Assembly: GCF_030324495.1 (NCBI RefSeq)
Contig: NZ_JACAGN010000001.1
Coordinates: 381,838 to 445,837 of the forward strand
DNA from: Myroides sp. 1354
GTDB taxonomy: Bacteria; Bacteroidota; Bacteroidia; Flavobacteriales; Flavobacteriaceae
DNA length: 64,000 bases
Reading direction: 5' to 3'
Shown here: one piece after another, positions 8,641-15,540 of the stretch
How the letters are laid out: each line of letters begins with the position of its first letter
Numbering within the stretch: position 1 is the first letter of the stretch
Position numbers and translations under genes: made by a program
Notes under the pieces: model-generated
The model's database searches: none
What the model was told of the DNA's origin: nothing
Seen by the model: the letters and a program-made list of their open reading frames with translations, nothing else

Positions 8641-9252
8641 TCAGGGTTTGGGTTTTTCTTTTTTGAGCTTTTCTGCTTCGCGCATGGCGTTGTAGTACGC
8701 AGCTCTACTTAAAGGTTCATATTCTTCTGTTTCACCAAGCATCACAATATCCTCACTCGCTGCCTTTCTATAACTATAGTGAGCTAAATTACCAGTGCGT
8801 GTACAAACAGCGTGTACTTTGGTTACATATTCAGCAGTGGCCATTAAGGCAGGCATTGGTCCAAAAGGATTTCCTTTAAAATCCATATCTAAACCTGCAA
8901 CAATAACGCGAATGCCCGAATTGGCTAATTCATTGCAAACATTGACAATCTCCGCGTCAAAAAATTGCGCCTCATCAATGCCGACTACATCACAACCGCT
9001 AGCTAAAAGTCGAATGCTATCTGCCGTGGGTACAGGGGTCGAACGAATCTCATTCGAATCATGAGATACGACATATTCATCGTGATATCGCGTATCTACC
9101 GCAGGTTTAAAAATCTCAACTTTTTGCTTGGCAAATTGGGCTCTCTTTAATCGGCGAATCAGTTCTTCTGTTTTTCCAGAAAACATTGATCCACAGATTA
9201 CTTCGATCCAACCAAACTGTTCTTTATGATTAACAGGAATTTCTAGAAACAT
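8641..9252 (-). CDS. tdk: Thymidine kinase (type II)
   Basis: A 203-aa cytosolic enzyme that phosphorylates thymidine to dTMP with ATP (pyrimidine salvage). The P-loop GSMFSGKT is at residues 21-28, the DEAQFF Walker B-type motif near 94, and the lasso region has [10 protein letters not shown]. The usual structural-zinc cysteines are mostly replaced: the first pair reads VCTRTG instead of CxxC, and the second pair reads [10 protein letters not shown] with no Cys. I believe such replacement also occurs in other Bacteroidota homologues. It is divergent from the Glu-rich protein gene, with a -7 element at 9311-9304. Confidence 0.92.
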   Translation of the reverse strand: MFLEIPVNHKEQFGWIEVICGSMFSGKTEELIRRLKRAQFAKQKVEIFKPAVDTRYHDEYVVSHDSNEIRSTPVPTADSIRLLASGCDVVGIDEAQFFDAEIVNVCNELANSGIRVIVAGLDMDFKGNPFGPMPALMATAEYVTKVHAVCTRTGNLAHYSYRKAASEDIVMLGETEEYEPLSRAAYYNAMREAEKLKKEKPKP

Positions 9253-9303
9253 TTTGTAATTTTCAGGTCGAAACCAGTAGTTTTTTTGTTACTTTGTGAA
9301 GGA

Positions 9304-9311
9304 CAAATTTA
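9304..9311 (-). promoter_or_regulatory. -7 element of tdk
   Basis: The minus strand reads TAAATTTG, a full TAnnTTTG match 52 nt before the tdk start. On the other strand TTACTTTG (9289-9296) is a 7/8 match and overlaps the GTG that would be the longest start of the Glu-rich gene. Confidence 0.45.
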
Positions 9312-9352
9312 TCAAAAAAAGCTTGTATAATTTACTAATGAAATTAAAAGTT

Positions 9353-10687
9353 ATGAAGAAAGTCTTAGAGGGAGAGTTGTTGAGCATCGTTCATCGCGTG
9401 TTACAGATGAAGGATACGGATGTGGATAAGTTATATGTTGAAGCCAAAGAACTGTATGAGAAGCTTCAAATTTTAAAATTTTATCAAGATAACCTAGCAT
9501 TAGGACTTGTAAACGACATAACTGAAGATCAGTTAGTAACAAAATTAAGCGCTGTAGCTCAAGCAGAAACAGTTGAACCCGAAACGGTATTTGTTCCTGT
9601 TCCAGAAGAAGATACACGCTCTCAAATCCCCGTTGATTTAGTCGGTGATGATTATCCAATTGTCGTAGAAGCAGAAAAAGAAACGGTTATTGATTTTGAT
9701 TCAACTGCTTTGGTTGAAGAGGAAACAGAAGAGATGAGGCATGAAGAAAGCGTAACCGAGTCAGAAAAAGAAACAGAAGAAGAGGAAACAGCAATTGAAT
9801 TCGAACAAGAAGAGGAGGAAGAGTTAATTGCCCTTGTAGAAGAAGAAGAAGTGGAAGAGGTAGAAGAAGAAGAAGTGGATGAGCAAAAGGAGGAAGAGTT
9901 AGAAGAGGAAGAGTTAGAAGAGGAAGAGTTAGAAGAGGAAGAGTTAGAAGAGGAAGAGTTAGAAGAGGAAGAGGAAGAATGGACGGAAGAAGATAGGACT
10001 GAAACCTTAGAAGAAGAGGAGTTGGCAGATCAAGTTGTTGCTGAAACAATAGAAGCCGAAGCAACTGGTGAAGTAGCTGCCGAAATGCAGGAGGAAAAGA
10101 TAGAAGAGGAGGAAGTAGCCTCATTAACTGGAGATCAAAGAGAGGTCAATCCGTTTGAGGGATTTGATTTTGGAGAGATTGAGTTTATACGAGTAGAAGA
10201 TTTGTCAAAGGAAGATACGATTCTCGTAGATGATAGTATGTTTGAACGAGTAGTGGAACAAAAAGAATCAGAAGAAGAAAACCAATCGACAGCAAGTTTT
10301 TTTGCTCAACAAAAAGAAGAGCAAGCAACTCAAGAAGAAGAAAAGGAGGAGGACAAAGAAGAAAAAAATGAAAATCAGCAAAATATGTTGTTCAATTTGG
10401 ATCAAGTATCAGTAAGAGAGCCTCGAATTGTAAAGAAAACAATTAATGATATCTATCGCGGTACGATTATGGTGGGATTAAATGATCGCATTGCATTTGA
10501 AAAACATTTGTTTGCCAATAGTTCAGAAGATTTCAACCGCGTTTTATCTCAGTTGAATACAGTAAGTACTTACGATGAAGCGAGAAGCTTTGTAGAGCAC
10601 TTGGTTAAGCCAGAATACAATAATTGGGAAGGAAAAGAAGAATATGCTGAGCGCTTTATGGCGTTAATTGAAAAGCGTTTCGAATAA
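9353..10687 (+). CDS. Glu-rich protein with conserved flavobacterial C-terminal domain
   Basis: About 444 aa when started at ATG 9353 (MKKVLEGELLSIVHRVLQ). An ATG at 9338 and a GTG at 9296 are also in frame, but the GTG overlaps a promoter-like TTACTTTG. Three parts: an N-terminal helical region (~1-60), a very acidic low-complexity middle (~110-380, mostly Glu) with an in-frame 15-bp tandem repeat, and a compact C-terminal domain (~365-444) with GLNDRIAFEKHLF and NNWEGKEEYAERFM, which looks conserved in Flavobacteriia. No signal peptide, so cytosolic. Unknown function; a flexible acidic scaffold is a guess. It lies 4 nt before rsmI. Confidence 0.75.
   Translation: MKKVLEGELLSIVHRVLQMKDTDVDKLYVEAKELYEKLQILKFYQDNLALGLVNDITEDQLVTKLSAVAQAETVEPETVFVPVPEEDTRSQIPVDLVGDDYPIVVEAEKETVIDFDSTALVEEETEEMRHEESVTESEKETEEEETAIEFEQEEEEELIALVEEEEVEEVEEEEVDEQKEEELEEEELEEEELEEEELEEEELEEEEEEWTEEDRTETLEEEELADQVVAETIEAEATGEVAAEMQEEKIEEEEVASLTGDQREVNPFEGFDFGEIEFIRVEDLSKEDTILVDDSMFERVVEQKESEEENQSTASFFAQQKEEQATQEEEKEEDKEEKNENQQNMLFNLDQVSVREPRIVKKTINDIYRGTIMVGLNDRIAFEKHLFANSSEDFNRVLSQLNTVSTYDEARSFVEHLVKPEYNNWEGKEEYAERFMALIEKRFE
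9886..9975 (+). repeat. 15-bp tandem repeat encoding LEEEE units
   Basis: The unit AGAAGAGGAAGAGTT occurs four times exactly at 9901-9960, with degenerate copies on both sides. The period is a multiple of three, so copy-number change alters protein length without frameshift. Confidence 0.9.
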
Positions 10688-10691
10688 GATT

Positions 10692-11366
10692 ATGGGAAAA
10701 TTATACGTTGTACCAACACCGATTGGCAACTTAGAAGATATGACTTTCCGTGCCATTAAGGTATTGAAAGAGGTGGATTATATTTTAGCAGAAGATACGA
10801 GAAACAGTGGGAAACTGTTAAAGCATTTTGAGGTGAATACACCGATGATGAGTCACCACATGCACAATGAACACAAAACAGTAGAAGGTTTAGTGAAGCG
10901 CATGCAAACAGGAGAAACCTTTGCGTTGATTTCAGATGCAGGAACACCTGCCATATCTGATCCAGGATTTTTATTGACAAGAGCCTGTATCGAAAATCAA
11001 ATTGAAGTAGAGTGTTTACCTGGAGCAACCGCTTTTGTACCTGCTTTGGTCAACAGTGGATTGCCGAATGATAAGTTCGTATTTGAGGGTTTTTTACCCG
11101 ATAAAAAAGGACGACAAACGCGATATCTACAATTAGCAGAAGAAGCGAGAACCATGATTATCTATGTTTCACCGCATAAATTGATCAAGACCATAGGGGA
11201 ATTTCAAACCTATTTTGGCGAAGATCGCATCATTTCAGTTTCTCGAGAGTTGTCGAAATTACACGAAGAAACAGTGAGAGGAACGGTGGTAGAAGTATTA
11301 AAACACTTCGAAGAAAAACCTCCTAAAGGAGAAATTGTAGTTATTGTTGCTGGTAAAAAACAATAA
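10692..11366 (+). CDS. rsmI: 16S rRNA (cytidine(1402)-2'-O)-methyltransferase
   Basis: A 224-aa SAM-dependent methyltransferase of the tetrapyrrole-methylase fold that 2'-O-methylates C1402 in the ribosomal P site. Family motifs are VVPTPIGNLEDMTFRA at the start, AEDTRNSGKLLKHF, LISDAGTPAISDPG in the middle, and SPHKLIKT further on. ATG 10692 gives the family N-terminus MGKLYVVPTPIGNL; the in-frame ATG 24 nt upstream lies inside the previous gene and would add unrelated residues. It is 4 nt after the Glu-rich gene and probably in the same operon. Confidence 0.95.
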   Translation: MGKLYVVPTPIGNLEDMTFRAIKVLKEVDYILAEDTRNSGKLLKHFEVNTPMMSHHMHNEHKTVEGLVKRMQTGETFALISDAGTPAISDPGFLLTRACIENQIEVECLPGATAFVPALVNSGLPNDKFVFEGFLPDKKGRQTRYLQLAEEARTMIIYVSPHKLIKTIGEFQTYFGEDRIISVSRELSKLHEETVRGTVVEVLKHFEEKPPKGEIVVIVAGKKQ

Positions 11367-11408
11367 GACCGTGAATTAGTAATACATTTTGGATAAAAGA
11401 TAAAGGAT

Positions 11409-11834
11409 ATGTCACATAAAGTTACAACTACTTGGTTAGAGAATATGCAATTTGAATCAACGAATCCAAGTGGAGAAACCATGCGCATTGATGCCGGACC
11501 AGAAAATGGAGGAGATAATAAAGGGTTTAGACCCAAAGCATTGATGTTATCTGCCTTGGCAGGATGCTCAGGATTGGACGTTGCTTCTTTAATCAAAAAA
11601 ATGAGATTAGATGTTGCCGATTTTAAAATCGAAACAGAAGGATTATTAACAGAGGAGGATCCAGCGGTTTACCATACCGTGATTGTAGATTATCACTTTT
11701 ATGGAAATAACCTAGATGAAGCTAAATTAAAGAAAGCGGTGGACTTATCTGTAGAAAAATATTGTGGTGTAATGCATATGTTTACGCAGTTTGCGAAGGT
11801 TGAAACGAATATTCATTACCATAAACAACAATAA
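11409..11834 (+). CDS. OsmC family protein
   Basis: A 141-aa cytosolic protein of the OsmC/Ohr fold, which reduces organic hydroperoxides through two cysteines. Both positions are present: Cys in LAGCSGLDVASL (~residue 57) and in VEKYCGVMHMF (~121). The motif GPENGGDNKGFRPKALMLSALAGC (seen in parts RPKALMLSALAGC) matches the YhfA-like OsmC subgroup rather than Ohr. The stop overlaps the recJ start by one base (TAATG), so translation is probably coupled. Confidence 0.88.
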   Translation: MSHKVTTTWLENMQFESTNPSGETMRIDAGPENGGDNKGFRPKALMLSALAGCSGLDVASLIKKMRLDVADFKIETEGLLTEEDPAVYHTVIVDYHFYGNNLDEAKLKKAVDLSVEKYCGVMHMFTQFAKVETNIHYHKQQ

Positions 11835-13534
11835 TGCGGTGGACTTTAAAAGAAGTAAAAGATAAAAAAAGTGTTAATCATCTCGTTCAGGTTCTAGGAA
11901 TTGATCCCATTTTAGCTCAACTGCTCGTTGATCGTGGGATTACAACCTATGAACAAGCCAAGAGTTTTTTTCGCCCTTCTTTAGATGAACTGCATGATCC
12001 GTATTTGATGAAAGATATGGATAAGGCGGTCAGAAGAATAGAAGAGGCCATTGAAAAAAAAGAAAATATTCTAGTTTTTGGCGATTATGATGTAGATGGA
12101 ACCACGGCAGTCGCTCTGGTATATTCCTACCTTCAATCGTATTATCCACAGGTAGATCGATATATTCCAGATCGTTATAAAGAAGGTTATGGAGTCTCTT
12201 ATCAGGGAATCGATTATGCAGCAGACAATGATATCAAATTAATAATCGCACTGGATTGTGGAATTAAATCCATAGATCATGTAGAATACGCCAAGAAAAA
12301 AGGCGTGGATTTTGTGATTGGCGATCATCATTTACCAGGGGATCAAATTCCAGATGCAGTAGCAGTATTAGATCCTAAACGCAAGGATTGTAACTATCCT
12401 TATGATGAACTCTGTGGATGTGGTGTGGGATTTAAGTTAGTACAAGCCTTAGCTGCAAATCGCAATCAGACGATTGAGGATTTAATGCCTTACCTTGATT
12501 TGGTTGTTACGGCTATTGGCGCAGATATTGTACCGATAACGGGTGAAAATAGAATTTTAGCTTATTTTGGTTTGGAAGTTTTAAATAGCAATCCAAGACC
12601 AGGAATAAAAGCATTGCTGAATGTGTATAAACAAAGTAGCTATACCGTCAGCGATATTGTATTTAAAGTTGCTCCAAAAATTAATGCAGCAGGAAGAATA
12701 CAACACGGCAATTATGCAGTTGATTTATTGACGCGTTTCTCTATGAAAGAAGCGGAAGAAACGGCTCAAATGATTATTGCTTTTAATGAAGAAAGAAAAG
12801 TATTAGATCAAAATATAACAGAAGAGGCCAAGGACCAAATCGTAGAAAACCGAGAGATTAACAACAAAGCAACGGTTGTTTATCATCAATCTTGGCACAA
12901 GGGTGTTATCGGTATTGTCGCGTCTCGTTTAATCGAAACGTATTACCGCCCAACAGTTGTGTTTACCGCAAGTGGAGACGTATTAGCGGCTTCTGCTCGT
13001 TCGGTTAAGAATTTCGACTTATATGCTGCTTTAGAAGCTTGTTCGGATGAGTTGATTCAATTTGGCGGACATATGTATGCCGCAGGAATGACGTGTAGAA
13101 AAGAAAATTACCTCAACTTTAAAGCGAAATTTGAAGAGGTCGTATCCAATACAATTCAAGAACGCGATTTAATACCCGAAGTAGAAATTGACGCCCTATT
13201 GAACTTTGATGCCATAACGCCCAAGTTCTGTCGAGTTTTAAAGCAGTTTGAACCTTTTGGACCCGATAATATGAGCCCTGTGTTCTTAACGAAAAATGTC
13301 TATGATACGGGCTATGCAAGAGGATTAGGAGCCAATCAAGAACACTTGAAAATGTATGTCAGACAACGCGGACATCTAGATAAAGGGTTTAGTGCTATAG
13401 GCTTCTCCTTTGGAAAGTATTTAGACGATATTCAAAACCGTGCTTTTTTCGATTTAGTTTATTCGATTGAAGAAAATGAATGGAAAGGAGAGATAAGCAA
13501 TCAATTGCAAATTAAGGATATGCAATTAGTGTAA
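11834..13534 (+). CDS. recJ: Single-stranded-DNA-specific exonuclease RecJ
   Basis: A 566-aa DHH-superfamily 5'-3' exonuclease for recombination and mismatch repair. Catalytic metal motifs: FGDYDVDGTTA (~81-91), ALDCGIK (~138), IGDHHLPGD (the DHH motif, ~160) and the DHHA1 motif GGHMYAAGM (~415), followed by an OB-fold C-terminal part. Length fits the family. It overlaps the OsmC stop by one base. Confidence 0.95.
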   Translation: MRWTLKEVKDKKSVNHLVQVLGIDPILAQLLVDRGITTYEQAKSFFRPSLDELHDPYLMKDMDKAVRRIEEAIEKKENILVFGDYDVDGTTAVALVYSYLQSYYPQVDRYIPDRYKEGYGVSYQGIDYAADNDIKLIIALDCGIKSIDHVEYAKKKGVDFVIGDHHLPGDQIPDAVAVLDPKRKDCNYPYDELCGCGVGFKLVQALAANRNQTIEDLMPYLDLVVTAIGADIVPITGENRILAYFGLEVLNSNPRPGIKALLNVYKQSSYTVSDIVFKVAPKINAAGRIQHGNYAVDLLTRFSMKEAEETAQMIIAFNEERKVLDQNITEEAKDQIVENREINNKATVVYHQSWHKGVIGIVASRLIETYYRPTVVFTASGDVLAASARSVKNFDLYAALEACSDELIQFGGHMYAAGMTCRKENYLNFKAKFEEVVSNTIQERDLIPEVEIDALLNFDAITPKFCRVLKQFEPFGPDNMSPVFLTKNVYDTGYARGLGANQEHLKMYVRQRGHLDKGFSAIGFSFGKYLDDIQNRAFFDLVYSIEENEWKGEISNQLQIKDMQLV

Positions 13535-13569
13535 AACAAAATATAGTAACGATAATTTTATTATTTAAA

Positions 13570-14559
13570 ATGAAAGTAGCAGTAGTAGGCGCTACCGGAA
13601 TGGTAGGAGAGATTATGCTAAAAGTGTTAGCAGAACGCAATTTTCCAGTAACAGAATTGATACCTGTGGCTTCAGAGAAGTCAGTAGGAAGTGAGATAGA
13701 GTTCAAAGGAAAGAAATTTGTAGTACAATCAATGGCCGAAGCTGTAAAGATGAAACCGGAAATTGCATTGTTCTCTGCAGGAGGATCTATTTCATTGGAA
13801 TGGGCCCCAAAATTTGCAGCTGTGGGTACAACGGTTATTGACAATTCATCCGCTTGGAGAATGGACCCAACAAAAAAATTAGTGGTACCTGAAATCAACG
13901 CATCTAGCTTGACAAAAGAGGATAAAATTATTGCAAATCCGAATTGTTCCACCATTCAGTTGGTGATGGCCTTGGCTCCATTAAATAAAAAATACAACGT
14001 AAAACGCGTAGTCGTTTCTACGTATCAGTCCATTACAGGGACAGGGGTAAAAGCAGTAAAACAATTGGAAAATGAATATGCGGGAGAAACGGGAGAAATG
14101 GCTTATCCTTATCCAATTCACCGCAATGCATTACCACATTGTGATGTTTTTGAAAACAATGGTTACACCAAAGAAGAGATGAAATTAGTCAATGAGACTA
14201 AAAAAATCTTAGAAGATGACACTGTTTTAGTAACGGCAACAGCTGTGCGTATTCCCGTTGTTGGCGGGCACAGTGAAGCGGTAAATATAGCTTTTGAACA
14301 GGATTTCGCTATTGAAGATGTACGTCGTATTTTACACGAAACACCAGGAATTGTCGTTCAGGATAATACAGATACAAATACTTATCCAATGCCTTTATAT
14401 GCACAAGGAAAAGATGAGGTTTTTGTTGGGCGTATTCGTCGCGATGAAACGCAGCCAAATACACTTAATATGTGGATTGTGTCGGATAATCTGAGAAAAG
14501 GAGCTGCAACAAATACCATCCAAATAGCAGAGTATTTAGTAGCAAACGGATTAGTATAA
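13570..14559 (+). CDS. asd: Aspartate-semialdehyde dehydrogenase
   Basis: A 329-aa enzyme that reduces aspartyl phosphate to aspartate semialdehyde with NADPH, for Lys, Thr, Met and diaminopimelate. NADP-binding GATGMVG is at residues 8-14, the catalytic Cys is residue 126 in NPNCSTIQL, and the active-site His lies in VVGGHSEAVN. Length is normal. It follows recJ by 35 nt and has its own terminator. Confidence 0.96.
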   Translation: MKVAVVGATGMVGEIMLKVLAERNFPVTELIPVASEKSVGSEIEFKGKKFVVQSMAEAVKMKPEIALFSAGGSISLEWAPKFAAVGTTVIDNSSAWRMDPTKKLVVPEINASSLTKEDKIIANPNCSTIQLVMALAPLNKKYNVKRVVVSTYQSITGTGVKAVKQLENEYAGETGEMAYPYPIHRNALPHCDVFENNGYTKEEMKLVNETKKILEDDTVLVTATAVRIPVVGGHSEAVNIAFEQDFAIEDVRRILHETPGIVVQDNTDTNTYPMPLYAQGKDEVFVGRIRRDETQPNTLNMWIVSDNLRKGAATNTIQIAEYLVANGLV

Positions 14560-14583
14560 AAGAAATAAAGCAACTTCAGTTGT

Positions 14584-14613
14584 AAGCCAATTAGCTCGCT
14601 AATTGGCTTTTTT
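14584..14613 (+). terminator. Terminator of asd
   Basis: Perfect 11-bp arms AAGCCAATTAG (14584-14594) and complement (14599-14609) around CTCG, followed by a T run. Confidence 0.88.
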
Positions 14614-14844
14614 GTGCTTTGGAGTTAAATAACCTCTTGTTCATCATGATACTTTTGGGATAAAAATGACCAAATACAACCTCTGAATGGTAAAGGAGTG
14701 CCGTTTTTTACTACATTAGCAACTACAAGAAGGAAATTTGAAACCTAGTTACTCTGGCTATTTAACGTCTAATTTTTTGAGGAAAGAAGTAGAGCGTATA
14801 GCTGGTTGAAGGAAACGTAATTTTAAGATAGTAAAGTTTGTTGT

Positions 14845-15504
14845 ATGAAGAAAATTTTGTTAGTAGATGATCATCCTTTAATTTTAGAGGGATATCGCAT
14901 GGCTTTGATGAGCGATAGTGAATTTGTACAAACTTTTGTTTTGGAGAAAGCATTTGACTGTACAGAGGCAAAACAGAAAATAGATCAAGCCATCGTTGAC
15001 AAAGCCCCTTTTGATCTCGCCTTAGTTGATTTTTCTTTACCTAAAGGTGATGAATCTACATGGGAGGATGGAGGCGATATTGTTCGCTACATCAAAAAAG
15101 AAATGCCTACTTGTAAAACAATTACTATCACGGGACATACAGAAGTCTTAACCATTTACGATATCGTAAAGAATATTCGACCAACGAGTATCATTGGGAA
15201 AAATGAAATCACTCCTCAAGTTTTAATTGATTTGGTTCGCGTGATTTTCTCTGGAGAAAACTACCAAAGTCCATTGGTCAAAAAATGTCTAGAAGCTATG
15301 ATTTGCAAAGAAGTGATGTATGACGATTACAATCGCGCTATATTATTGTTACTAGCCAAAGGACATAAATTGATTGATTTGGAACATTATGTGCCTCTGT
15401 CAGCACCAACGATTAAAAAGCGCATTGCCAAAATGAAAGCTTCGTTTGGTGTACCTGATTCGGCCACTCTTGTGCAAGAAGCAATTAAATTAGGATTTGT
15501 ATAA
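14845..15504 (+). CDS. Orphan NarL/FixJ-type response regulator
   Basis: A 219-aa protein. The receiver domain (~1-140) has the acidic pair DDHP (residues 8-9), the phospho-acceptor Asp in LVDFSLPKG, the conserved Thr in TITGHTE and Lys in IIGKNE. The C-terminus (~155-219) is a LuxR-like helix-turn-helix (LSAPTIKKRIAKMKASFGV). The receiver has an insert between beta3 and alpha3 (GDESTWEDGGD). No sensor kinase is nearby, so the partner is encoded elsewhere. The 231 bp between the asd terminator and this start hold no gene that I can see and no clear TAnnTTTG promoter. Confidence 0.85.
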   Translation: MKKILLVDDHPLILEGYRMALMSDSEFVQTFVLEKAFDCTEAKQKIDQAIVDKAPFDLALVDFSLPKGDESTWEDGGDIVRYIKKEMPTCKTITITGHTEVLTIYDIVKNIRPTSIIGKNEITPQVLIDLVRVIFSGENYQSPLVKKCLEAMICKEVMYDDYNRAILLLLAKGHKLIDLEHYVPLSAPTIKKRIAKMKASFGVPDSATLVQEAIKLGFV

Positions 15505-15538
15505 AAAAGAGGCTGTTCAATAAGAACAGCCTCTTTTT
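15504..15538. terminator. Bidirectional terminator between response regulator and aconitase
   Basis: Perfect 15-bp arms 15504-15518 and 15524-15538 around AATAA, with outer A/T runs. It serves both convergent genes. Confidence 0.9.
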
Positions 15539-15540
15539 GC

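Noticed and set aside
9296..9352. GTG start extending the Glu-rich protein
   Set aside because: It overlaps a promoter-like TTACTTTG element; ATG 9353 (or 9338) is better.
9886..9975. Tandem repeat as a CRISPR array
   Set aside because: The 15-bp units have no spacers and lie inside a coding frame.
9687..10124. Leu- and Pro-rich minus-strand ORF opposite the Glu-rich gene
   Set aside because: It is the antisense of Glu codons; composition is an artefact of GAA/GAG repeats.
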